Source: DAOUGC01 sp034429695 (lineage in GTDB: Bacteria > Chloroflexota > Anaerolineae > Anaerolineales > Anaerolineaceae). Taken from it: a stretch of 7,653 bases of DNA. This document shows positions 1-6,456 of the stretch, piece by piece. The DNA is taken from positions 1 to 7,653 of the forward strand of contig DAOUGC010000097.1 in the NCBI GenBank assembly GCA_034429695.1, written 5' to 3'. The notes under the pieces are model-generated. The model saw nothing but the letters and a program-made list of their open reading frames with translations, did no database searches and was not told the DNA's origin. The position numbers and the translations under genes are program-made. Positions within the stretch are counted from its first letter, which is position 1. Every line of letters begins with the position of its first letter.

Positions 1-2026
1 CGGGCACTCCATCCCAGGTCATTTCCACCCTGCTGGTGGAGGTTCCATCCGCCGCGCTGAGGTTTGCCGGTGGATTAAGCCCCCGCCAGCCGATGACAGC
101 CGCGCTGAAATTGGAACACTGCAAGCCCCGACAAGCCTTGATCCAATAGCTGTACGAAGCTGCCGTGACGGCGGTGGAGTCAATATACTCCGGCATCTCC
201 GTGGCAGTCACGGTTCCCAGTTGGGTTTTGGTCCCCTTGCTTGAAATGGAACGGAAGACGGCGTACCGATCAGCAAATGGAACCGGCATCCATGTCAGCC
301 GCACTCCATCCGCCTGAGTCCCGGAACTGGCAATCAGACCCACAGGCACGGGCAACCCGCGCCAGCCATCCTCCATCCGGCTCACCGGGCCGCAGGTTCC
401 ATCCCGGCAGGCTTGCACATGGTAATGGTATAGCTGCCCCGGTTCGGCAGAGGTGTCAGCGTGGGTTAAACCGGTGGTGGATGCCAGCAGGTCTGTTTCA
501 GACAACAGATCCACAGCCATGGGCGATATCGTACGAAACACCCGGTAGCTACTGGCGCCCTTGATCCCCCGCCACGCCAGCGCAACCTTCTGCAAATCCG
601 TCCCGTCACTGGCAGTCACCCCCGGCGGCGCGCTCAGACCAAAAGCACCGCTCACCGGCTGGCTGAATGGTCCGCAGGCTGCACCAGCGCACGCCCTCAC
701 CCAGTAAGCATACTGCGCGCCGCCTGCCACGGCGGTATCATAATAACCCGGGTTTCCAACTGTACCGAGCAGTGAGCGCGTGCCGTTCACACCTGCCGCA
801 CGGTGAACCTCATAATGGTCAGCGCCATCCACGGCGTCCCATTCAATGATGATCTCTTCATATCCATTGCTCAATCTCAATAATGGCGAAGCTGCGGGAG
901 CGCCGTCCATGGCAACCACTGGCTGATCCTCAACAGGCGGCTGTGTCTCCTGCTCAAACTGCCATGTGATGAGTAGAGTATCCCCTGCTGCAGTGACATG
1001 CGTCAGCTTTCCATTCATCCCCGGTTGCAGATCCACGGGCATTTCGCCGTTTTCACCGGCACTGCCAAAGTCCAGCAGCCAGGCTCCATGCTCATCACTT
1101 GGTGAGCTGCGCATGTGCAAAGCGCCGTTGATTTCCACCTGTGCGGTAATCAAGCCGCCGGGGTCAGCCTTCCCGCTGATGGTGTCATACTCAAAATCAA
1201 AACCGGTCACCGCCAGGGCGGGTATCACCAGGCTGCGGGACTGGCATTCCCCGGTTAACTGCAATTCATCCCCCGGTTGGAGCGCAACTCCAGCCGAATC
1301 GAACGTGACCAGAACCTCACCCCCATCAACAGCCGCCGCAGGTCCAACCCCGGTTGCCTTGATTTCACCAGCCTGACCCATGATGGTCATGGAAATCGCC
1401 TCACCATCCAAAAAACCGCGTGCAACGACAACCCCTGCGGTCAGGTCAATTTCCAGCAGAACGCCCGCGCCGCCATCTGAGACCGGGCAGACCTCTGTCA
1501 TGGCTGTAAAAACCACATCGTCTGAATCGGATGGCAAATTCACAGTCCACGAAGCAGGTTCAAAAACCATGCCCTCCATAATCGGGACGATGGTGTAGGT
1601 GTTCTCCACCAGATCGGTGAAAATAAAAGCACCGTCAACACCGGTGGTGAAAGTGGCATCTCCATTGAGGGATACTGCAACTCCTGACACCGGTTGGGCA
1701 TCAGCACCCACCACCATGCCGGTGATGGAATGGGTGACAGATTGTGTGGGTTGATTGGTCGGCGTTTCATCTGGCGGCGGGGTGGGAGTGGCGGGGTCCT
1801 CCTGCCACGGAGGTTCAGGCGTTACTTCGGTTGGTGCGGGTTCATCCAGCGGTCTGGTTTCATGTGGTGTGAGGGTGGGCGTTTCTTCTTCCTGCAACCC
1901 ACTGACGGATGCTGGTCCGGCATATGCCACGCTGGTTGGAACGGGAAGAACACTGGAAAGCAAAAAGACGGGCAAGATCACAAGATCCAATGCCAGCCTG
2001 ACGGCCTTCATGGTTTTGGGAAGCAT
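1..2026 (-). CDS. Exported multi-domain protein with FnIII-like repeats, C-terminus off window
   Basis: The minus strand is open without a stop from an ATG at 2026 to the left edge (675 codons). The start is preceded at 6 nt by a GGGGGTG element and lies about 80 nt downstream of a strong promoter. Residues 1-36 form a signal peptide (hydrophobic core 11-27, likely cleavage after AYA at 34-36). Residues 37-97 are a Pro/Thr/Glu-rich linker. Residues 99-175 match a carboxypeptidase-regulatory-like fold (QPVSGVAVSLNG, then TTGVDGAFIF and ENTYTIVP). Residues 176-375 contain beta-rich segments I cannot assign. From residue 377 there are FnIII-like modules, each with a TW/EW strand, a YxVxR strand and an AC-x4-C hairpin, often followed by GWRGL. 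It is probably a secreted or cell-surface adhesion/binding protein. No catalytic motif is visible, and any anchor or enzyme domain would lie beyond the edge. Domain assignment comes from reading the sequence. The specific ligand is unknown. Confidence 0.88.
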   Translation of the reverse strand, partial: MLPKTMKAVRLALDLVILPVFLLSSVLPVPTSVAYAGPASVSGLQEEETPTLTPHETRPLDEPAPTEVTPEPPWQEDPATPTPPPDETPTNQPTQSVTHSITGMVVGADAQPVSGVAVSLNGDATFTTGVDGAFIFTDLVENTYTIVPIMEGMVFEPASWTVNLPSDSDDVVFTAMTEVCPVSDGGAGVLLEIDLTAGVVVARGFLDGEAISMTIMGQAGEIKATGVGPAAAVDGGEVLVTFDSAGVALQPGDELQLTGECQSRSLVIPALAVTGFDFEYDTISGKADPGGLITAQVEINGALHMRSSPSDEHGAWLLDFGSAGENGEMPVDLQPGMNGKLTHVTAAGDTLLITWQFEQETQPPVEDQPVVAMDGAPAASPLLRLSNGYEEIIIEWDAVDGADHYEVHRAAGVNGTRSLLGTVGNPGYYDTAVAGGAQYAYWVRACAGAACGPFSQPVSGAFGLSAPPGVTASDGTDLQKVALAWRGIKGASSYRVFRTISPMAVDLLSETDLLASTTGLTHADTSAEPGQLYHYHVQACRDGTCGPVSRMEDGWRGLPVPVGLIASSGTQADGVRLTWMPVPFADRYAVFRSISSKGTKTQLGTVTATEMPEYIDSTAVTAASYSYWIKACRGLQCSNFSAAVIGWRGLNPPANLSAADGTSTSRVEMTWDGVP
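2..898 (-). repeat. Tandem FnIII-like protein repeats (three full, one partial)
   Basis: Within the exported protein, residues about 377-459, 464-557, 558-648 and 649 onward align as repeats of 83-94 residues. Shared landmarks are a PPGVTASDGT-type first strand, a W in strand B/C, YEVHR / YRVFR / YAVFR, a YxYxVxAC strand, a cysteine pair (446/451, 540/545, 632/637) and a closing GWRGL linker. The repeats are diverged at DNA level, so they are old duplications rather than a fresh expansion. The array continues past the left edge. Confidence 0.8.
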
Positions 2027-2032
2027 AAAAGA

Positions 2033-2039
2033 CACCCCC
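2033..2039 (-). promoter_or_regulatory. Ribosome binding site of the FnIII-repeat protein
   Basis: GGGGGTG on the minus strand lies 6 nt before the ATG at 2026. It favours this start over the in-frame ATG at 2011, which has no purine-rich element in front of it. Confidence 0.5.
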
Positions 2040-2112
2040 GTTTATCTCTGATTATTCAATTGGACAGTTGTGTGGGTTCGTGCGGTGGCGTGATGATAAA
2101 CTGCTATATAAA

Positions 2113-2140
2113 ATTATAGTGTTGAGGGGGCGAGAGTCAA
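2113..2140 (-). promoter_or_regulatory. Sigma-70-type promoter for the FnIII-repeat protein
   Basis: On the minus strand a -35 box TTGACT (2135-2140) and a perfect -10 box TATAAT (2113-2118) are separated by 16 nt. Transcription should start near 2106, giving a leader of about 80 nt before the ATG at 2026. The promoter sits between this gene and the ClC gene upstream, so the exported protein is probably transcribed separately. The assignment rests on consensus match alone. Confidence 0.7.
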
Positions 2141-2207
2141 GCGTTAAAAACCATTATCTGTGGTAAACCATTGTCGCACCCACCATATGGCAGCAACTTA
2201 CCAACAT

Positions 2208-3836
2208 TTATTCGGAATGCGAAGATGCACACCCGTTGCGCAGGATCTCCATGGCATTCGAGACCTCAGGAGCGATAACCGCCGTGATGCGCATGAATGG
2301 CTCCAGGCGGGTATGTGCTCTGGGAATCCACTCGCGCTTGCCATCTGAACAACGCACGATGATGCATCCGGGAGGCAATCCAAGCAACCGGATCGATTGT
2401 CCGGCAAAGGGTGAACCAGGATGGACCATAAATTCCACCACAGCCGGCTCGCGCAATTGATAATGCTCTCCGTTCTTCTTCAGATCACGCTCCAGCAGGG
2501 CTTCATAAACAGGCAGATCCTTTAAAACCTCTGCAACCGCATATGCGCAGAAACAACTGACCAGCAAGGGAAGCATGAGTGAGTAACTGCCGGTCATTTC
2601 GATGATCAACATGATGCCTGTCAGCGGTGCACGAACGATGGCAGTCAGGTAGGCCGCCATGCCCACCACTGCAAACACCGCCGGTATGGGGACAATTTCT
2701 GGAAAGAGCAAGTGAGCCACCTCACCCACACCCAGACCAATGAGAGAACCCAGCACAAGCAACGGCGCAAAAATGCCCCCCGGCGCACCGGTTCCGTAAC
2801 TGCCAATGGTCAGGAAATACCGGGCGATAAACAGCAACGGAATGGCGCCCAACAGGACATTTCCGTGCAGGATGGTCTCCGCCAGGTTGTGACCGCTTCC
2901 AATGAGCGATGGACTGAACCACCCGATCAACCCGACTGCCCCGCCCACCAGCGCCACGGCTGGCAGTTTCCATCGGGAAGGGAGCCGCCCAAAGATGGTC
3001 ATGGTCTTGAGCAAACCGCGATTAAACAAAACACCCAAACCTCCCGCGAGGATCCCGAGCACAGCGAACACCAGGAGCGAACTTAATGGCGGGGTTTGAT
3101 AATTGGGAACAGAGAACACAGGAAACTGGCCTGCACCGATACGCGCAACGATATCTGCCACCACGGCAGCGATAAATGTCGCCCCAAAGACAATCGGCTG
3201 AAAATCCCGACGGACTTCTTCCAGCACAAAGATCAAGCCTGAGAGCGGCGCGTTAAATGCTGCCGCCAAACCGGCTCCTGCCCCGGCAGAGATCAACGTC
3301 AGGCGTTCGCGTTCAGACACCTTCAGTACGCGGGATACCAGGTCGCCCGCTGAACCACCCAGTTGAATGGTGGGGCCTTCACGCCCAAGCGCCAGCCCAC
3401 CGCCAATGGCCAACAGCCCACCGATGAATTTCACCGGCAACACACGCTTTCCATCCAACTTTCGCAGACGGTGCAACACTGCTTCGAGATGGGGTATGCC
3501 GCTTCCTGCAGCCTCAGGTGCAAACCGGCGCACCAACAATACCGATATGACGGAACCGGACATGGTGAAGAGCACCGGCAATATCCAATCCAGAGCCGGT
3601 ATCCGGTGAGCAAATGTAAACAAATTATTGCGCAGCGCGTCAGCCGCTGATAACCCCGCCCTGAAGGATAGTGCGATCACCCCCGCAAACAGACCCACCA
3701 ATGCAGCCCGTGGGAAAGTCCAGCGTCTTTGTTTACTTACATCGAGGTATTCCTGTACCTCTGTCTGGTTGACGGCAATATCAGATTGTGCTTGATTTTC
3801 CACCGCTGAACCGGATTTTTCGGCAATCAATCTCAT
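2208..3836 (-). CDS. ClC-family chloride/proton antiporter with C-terminal TrkA-C domain
   Basis: This is an integral membrane protein of 542 residues that exchanges chloride, or a related anion, for protons. The ClC anion-path signatures are present in order: GSGIP (111-115), GREGP (151-155), GIFAP (354-358) and LPVY (441-444). They correspond to the anion-coordinating Ser, gating Glu, Phe and Tyr of the E. coli transporter. E207 in FVLEEV matches the internal proton-path glutamate, so antiport is more likely than passive channel activity. Hydrophobic helices fill residues 43-440. Residues 462-520 form a TrkA-C (RCK-C) domain, a likely cytosolic ligand-sensing module (GSPFAGQ, LPPGCIIV). I chose ATG 3836, which follows an AAGAG element at 8 nt. 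The frame stays open back to 4019, but those 61 residues are Cys/Pro-rich and do not look like a ClC N-terminus. It has its own upstream spacer, so it is probably monocistronic. Confidence 0.95.
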   Translation of the reverse strand: MRLIAEKSGSAVENQAQSDIAVNQTEVQEYLDVSKQRRWTFPRAALVGLFAGVIALSFRAGLSAADALRNNLFTFAHRIPALDWILPVLFTMSGSVISVLLVRRFAPEAAGSGIPHLEAVLHRLRKLDGKRVLPVKFIGGLLAIGGGLALGREGPTIQLGGSAGDLVSRVLKVSERERLTLISAGAGAGLAAAFNAPLSGLIFVLEEVRRDFQPIVFGATFIAAVVADIVARIGAGQFPVFSVPNYQTPPLSSLLVFAVLGILAGGLGVLFNRGLLKTMTIFGRLPSRWKLPAVALVGGAVGLIGWFSPSLIGSGHNLAETILHGNVLLGAIPLLFIARYFLTIGSYGTGAPGGIFAPLLVLGSLIGLGVGEVAHLLFPEIVPIPAVFAVVGMAAYLTAIVRAPLTGIMLIIEMTGSYSLMLPLLVSCFCAYAVAEVLKDLPVYEALLERDLKKNGEHYQLREPAVVEFMVHPGSPFAGQSIRLLGLPPGCIIVRCSDGKREWIPRAHTRLEPFMRITAVIAPEVSNAMEILRNGCASSHSE

Positions 3837-4114
3837 GCAATAAACTCTTGCTTGCTTTAATTTCAACAAACCGATGTCCCCGGATGGGTTTCCACCAGCA
3901 TACGGATTCCGGCTGCCAATAGCGGTCTCTATGATAACACCATGTTGGGAATACGGACACACAGGAACAGGGAAACAACGGCAAAATGTTGGCTCACCTG
4001 GGTGAATCACCCCCATCAATTAACCAGCACACATGCCCAGTCCGGGCAGCTTCGGTTGTTTCATTCAACATTATGTTCAGTAAACGAATCAGTATGATCG
4101 CGCAAACAAGTGCC
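3837..4114. promoter_or_regulatory. Upstream region of ClC gene with small dyads
   Basis: This stretch of about 280 bp has no credible gene. It should contain the ClC promoter, but no clear -35/-10 pair is visible. It holds TCACC-TG-GGTGA overlapping GGGTGA-A-TCACCC (3994-4012), a 5-bp stem TGCCC/GGGCA (4034-4048), and TCAACAT-T-ATGTTCA with one mismatch per arm pair (4065-4079). The one-base centres of two of these suit protein binding better than RNA hairpins. The 4034-4048 stem lacks a U-tract, so it is a poor terminator for the upstream Nim-like gene. Confidence 0.35.
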
Positions 4115-4606
4115 TTATTCAAAATGATGTTCCCAGAAGGTACACTTTGAATCCCGCTCAGAGCGCGCCGTGGCTTCAACCATGCGGATCTCCACCGCGG
4201 CGCATTTGGCGGTGTCCTCCAGCGCAAGCTCGGGGGCGTCCGGTTGAATGCAGCGGTGAAACTCGGTCAGGATCAGGCGGCGCTCCTCCAGATCCTCAAT
4301 AACACGCGCCACGCCGTGACAGATCACACTGTCATTATCCGGGTGGCACACCCGGCCTTTTTCATGCCGCTCCACAGCGCCGGCCTGCCGTCCGACACTA
4401 AAACACACCTGCGGGTTGGCGCGCAGCATGTCCAGTTTTTTACCGTGCAGCGCGCAATGAAACAGGATGCGCCCATTGGAATACCCGTAATTGAGCGGCA
4501 CCACGTACGCCTCACCATCCACAGCCAGCCCCAACCACCCCACCCGCTCAGAGCGCAGGATGTTTTCAATCTCTTCTCTCGAGTCCTGAAACGATTTCAT
4601 CACCAT
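4115..4606 (-). CDS. Pyridoxamine 5'-phosphate oxidase-like (Nim-type) FMN-binding protein
   Basis: This is a 163-residue protein of the FMN-binding split-barrel superfamily, closest in style to the Pyridox_ox_2/NimA-like group. The N-terminal helix (about 6-20) is followed by barrel strands with VPLNYGY (36-42), then FHCALHGKKLDMLRANP (49-65) and VCFSV (67-71). In this family that block contributes to flavin phosphate binding. Length is normal for the family. Members are small cytoplasmic flavoproteins that reduce, or merely bind, various substrates. Some NimA relatives reduce 5-nitroimidazoles, but the substrate cannot be read here and resistance should not be assumed. Seven cysteines (51, 68, 87, 96, 119, 135, 155) are more than usual for so small a protein. 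ATG 4606 gives MVMK; the ATG two codons later is equally possible because the Shine-Dalgarno match is weak. It is flanked by spacers of about 120 and 280 bp, so it is probably transcribed alone. Confidence 0.88.
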   Translation of the reverse strand: MVMKSFQDSREEIENILRSERVGWLGLAVDGEAYVVPLNYGYSNGRILFHCALHGKKLDMLRANPQVCFSVGRQAGAVERHEKGRVCHPDNDSVICHGVARVIEDLEERRLILTEFHRCIQPDAPELALEDTAKCAAVEIRMVEATARSERDSKCTFWEHHFE

Positions 4607-4664
4607 GTTATTGTTTCTGGCAGCCTTTCACCTGTTGAATTTAAAATCTGTGATCCTACGCGTT

Positions 4665-4681
4665 CCATCTGATAAAGATGG
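4665..4681. promoter_or_regulatory. Perfect 6-bp dyad upstream of the Nim-like gene
   Basis: CCATCT-GATAA-AGATGG lies 59-75 bp before the ATG of the flavoprotein gene and about 45 bp after the stop of the RING-like gene. It could be an operator or the stem of a weak terminator. No U-tract follows on the minus strand, which slightly favours an operator. Confidence 0.3.
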
Positions 4682-4725
4682 TGCGCCCAAACAATGCACT
4701 TTTCATTTATCTGATCGAGCCGATC

Positions 4726-4986
4726 TTAGCCGTCTTCCCTTTGGATCCCAACCAGCGGGTATCGTCCCTGGCAGGCCGGACACAGCTCCACACCCCGCGT
4801 CCAGAAGCACTCATGACACAACGCCGCCCCACAAGCGCATACCGCTCCGAAGGTATCCGGTATTTGTCCGGGTGGATACCCTTTGACCACCTGGGGACCC
4901 AGGAACCATTTTTTCTCAAACATGGGCAGCAGGGTCTTTCCACAATTTGAGCACCTAATTGCATCGAGTCCTTTGATTTTTGGCAT
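4726..4986 (-). CDS. Small eight-cysteine, RING-like zinc-binding protein
   Basis: I do not recognise a named family. The 86-residue product has eight cysteines at 12, 15, 50, 52, 57, 60, 69 and 72, that is C-x2-C-x34-C-x-C-x4-C-x2-C-x8-C-x2-C. This is close to the cross-brace spacing of RING fingers, with Cys in place of the usual His and one extra residue before the third pair. It should bind two zinc ions. The N-terminal CSNCG could alternatively be half of a plain zinc ribbon paired with CPACQ. There is no signal peptide or membrane segment, so it is probably cytoplasmic. Start ATG 4986 (MPKIKG) follows a strong GGGAGGT at 6 nt. The frame stays open to 5076, but that extension looks non-coding. 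It lies 59 bp downstream of the FecR lipoprotein on the same strand and may share its transcript. A protein-protein or nucleic-acid adaptor role is only a guess. Confidence 0.8.
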   Translation of the reverse strand: MPKIKGLDAIRCSNCGKTLLPMFEKKWFLGPQVVKGYPPGQIPDTFGAVCACGAALCHECFWTRGVELCPACQGRYPLVGIQREDG

Positions 4987-4992
4987 AATCAG

Positions 4993-4999
4993 ACCTCCC
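4993..4999 (-). promoter_or_regulatory. Strong Shine-Dalgarno deciding the RING-like start
   Basis: GGGAGGT on the minus strand sits 6 nt before ATG 4986. It fixes the start at MPKIKG rather than at the in-frame codons further upstream. Confidence 0.75.
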
Positions 5000-5045
5000 A
5001 TCCAACGAATGGACTGATCCAATCCGGTAATATCTGGACTCACCT

Positions 5046-6206
5046 CTATTGCCTGGTATAGTTCCAGAAAACACAATGACTTTCACCCGTAAACCCATCC
5101 TCCGTAAAGGTCATGGTGACCAGATCCTCACCTTCACCTGCCTGATAGGTATTCTCATCCACTTTCTCAAATACACTTCGATTGCCGCCGTTGGACAGGA
5201 TGGCCCGATTGCCTTCAAATCGGATCTCCATCCCATCCATTCTTCCAGATGTGGGGCCTTTACAATTGCCCGAATACGTTGCGGTGAATGTGTAGCTGTG
5301 GACACCGCTGTTTGCCTGCTCGGCGGAACTTAATTCCGCATTGGCATCCACTGTGATGGTAGGCCGTCGCTCTGGATACGGGGTGCTGGTGATGGTGGGT
5401 GTGATGGAAGGTATCAGTGTTTCCGTCGGAACAATGACAACGGTGGGTGTTGGCGTCTTTGTAAAAAACGCCATGCGCGTCAAAGTGAGAACCCTGGCTT
5501 GTTCGGTCTGGATCATATTATCCAGGTCAATGTACATCCTTTCCCAATCCGAGTAGGCCTTGACCTCCACTTCACTTACCTTCACAGGGTTTTGACATTT
5601 TTTTACGGTTACTTCATCCTCCGAGCTGGGAGATAACTTAACCCCGGAGATCAGATGGCAACTGAGCGGATCCTCCTGCGGGTCGTAGTCAATCATTGCC
5701 GCCACATTGCCTTCAAAGCAAGCCACATCGGCTGTATTGAGCGATGGAATGTACTGCACCGACATTTTTGAGCCAACCACACTGCCGGTGACCAGTGGGG
5801 TGTGCACCTCAAAGCTGCCCTTACCCAGCTCCTTGGTCACACGCACGTAGACCAGACCTTCCGCCAGATCCACCAACGTCACCGGGTCTTTCATTGCCTC
5901 TGACAATGTCACCAGAGTCGCCGTGGTGTTGGGGGTCAACCCCACCAGCGAACCATCGTTAATTTCCAGAAAGACCCAGGATGCAGCCCCCGTGCTGATG
6001 GCATCACCCGGGTAAACCTGCACGCCGTGTTGCAGAGCCTGCCACTGTGTATCACCGTTTCTCAAAATCCCGGGGGACCCGGCATATGTCAATGCCACCA
6101 CCTGACGGCCAGGACTGGCTTCGCGCACACCCGTGCAGGCTGACATGACCCCGATCAACACAAAAACCACAACCATGACAACGACCGGATTTCTTTTCTT
6201 CTGCAT
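5046..6206 (-). CDS. FecR-domain lipoprotein
   Basis: This is a 386-residue envelope protein. Residues 8-20 are a hydrophobic signal segment ending in VMSAC, with C24 as the likely lipidated cysteine; Met at -3 is slightly unusual. Residues about 61-170 form a FecR-type domain: VQVYPGDAISTG, FLEINDGSLVGLTP, FEVHTPLVTGSVVGSKMSVQY and CFEGNV. Residues about 249-285 are a Thr/Pro-rich linker. Residues 300-386 form a separate beta-rich domain I cannot name, with cysteines at 315 and 378 that could pair. Classic FecR proteins relay signals to FecI sigma factors, but no sigma factor or TonB receptor is seen here. Stand-alone FecR-fold lipoproteins are likely structural or sensory on the outer face of the membrane. 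Start ATG 6206 follows GGAGGG at 4 nt. The open frame extends to 6569 but overlaps the divergent TetR gene and looks non-coding. The gene is divergent from TetR and may be its target. Confidence 0.87.
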   Translation of the reverse strand: MQKKRNPVVVMVVVFVLIGVMSACTGVREASPGRQVVALTYAGSPGILRNGDTQWQALQHGVQVYPGDAISTGAASWVFLEINDGSLVGLTPNTTATLVTLSEAMKDPVTLVDLAEGLVYVRVTKELGKGSFEVHTPLVTGSVVGSKMSVQYIPSLNTADVACFEGNVAAMIDYDPQEDPLSCHLISGVKLSPSSEDEVTVKKCQNPVKVSEVEVKAYSDWERMYIDLDNMIQTEQARVLTLTRMAFFTKTPTPTVVIVPTETLIPSITPTITSTPYPERRPTITVDANAELSSAEQANSGVHSYTFTATYSGNCKGPTSGRMDGMEIRFEGNRAILSNGGNRSVFEKVDENTYQAGEGEDLVTMTFTEDGFTGESHCVFWNYTRQ

Positions 6207-6210
6207 TCCA

Positions 6211-6216
6211 CCCTCC
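6211..6216 (-). promoter_or_regulatory. Shine-Dalgarno of the FecR lipoprotein
   Basis: GGAGGG on the minus strand lies 4 nt before ATG 6206, directly ahead of the lipoprotein signal sequence. It rules out the longer frame that reaches into the TetR gene. Confidence 0.7.
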
Positions 6217-6237
6217 AGAATGACAGCCATCAAAAAG

Positions 6238-6267
6238 ATCCTCGTTGGGTATACGGATAATGAGGAT
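6238..6267. promoter_or_regulatory. Candidate operator: 9-bp inverted repeat between lipoprotein and TetR genes
   Basis: Arms ATCCTCGTT (6238-6246) and AATGAGGAT (6259-6267) are inverted repeats with one mismatch, separated by 12 bp that include the palindrome GTATAC. The repeat starts 32 bp upstream of the lipoprotein ATG, where a repressor would block transcription or early elongation. TetR proteins often bind such dyads beside their own divergent target. A transcript hairpin is less likely, because the minus-strand RNA would have an A-C mismatch and no U-tract. Confidence 0.4.
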
Positions 6268-6456
6268 TGAATAAGTGGGGAGCTACTTGAGCGCCTGATG
6301 AAGATGATGACGGGCAACCGGTAAATCCATATATCAAATGATAGCCCCTTTTCCAAACCCGTCAAGCCGGCCCCCGACCGACAGCCGACATCTGTCAATC
6401 GCCTTCCAACCTCTGTCCTCCATTCTTTGATAAAATCAACGCAGAGAGAAGCATCC

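Larger units (their letters stand above)
2027..2207. other. Intergenic region between ClC and FnIII-repeat genes
   Basis: This 181-bp spacer carries the promoter at 2113-2140 and the leader of the exported-protein gene. Between the ClC stop (2208) and the promoter there is a small CCATATGG palindrome and an 8-nt direct repeat AATGGTTT, but I could not find a convincing stem with a U-tract to terminate ClC transcription. Confidence 0.5.
6207..6456. other. Divergent intergenic region, lipoprotein / TetR
   Basis: This 250-bp region must contain both start signals. Besides the 9-bp inverted repeat it has TATCA-AA-TGATA (6332-6343) and TTGAT-AAA-ATCAA (6427-6439). The latter overlaps TAAAAT (6431-6436), a possible -10 box for TetR. 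No good -35 box accompanies it. A purine run AGAGAGAAG (6443-6451) precedes the TetR ATG. Confidence 0.4.

Noticed and set aside
966..2119. Several plus-strand open frames of 67-141 codons opposite the exported protein
   Set aside because: They are antisense to a continuous 675-codon frame with clear signal peptide and domains. Their translations are low-complexity and have no family features.
2712..3650. Plus-strand open frames of 65-124 codons opposite the ClC gene
   Set aside because: They are antisense shadows of a well-supported ClC coding sequence, with no ribosome binding sites or motifs.
3837..4019. N-terminal extension of the ClC frame by 61 codons
   Set aside because: The frame is open, but the added residues are Cys/Pro-rich with no ClC similarity, and the ATG at 3836 has an acceptable ribosome binding site.
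4713..4725. GATCG-AGC-CGATC stem as a terminator after the RING-like gene
   Set aside because: The stem is only 5 bp and is not followed by a U-tract on the minus strand.
4244..4950. Plus-strand open frames of 90-142 codons opposite the Nim-like and RING-like genes
   Set aside because: The minus-strand products show clear family patterns. The plus-strand translations do not.
4987..5076. Upstream extension of the RING-like frame, overlapping the lipoprotein end
   Set aside because: The GGGAGGT site 6 nt before ATG 4986 decides the start, and the extension has no recognisable features.
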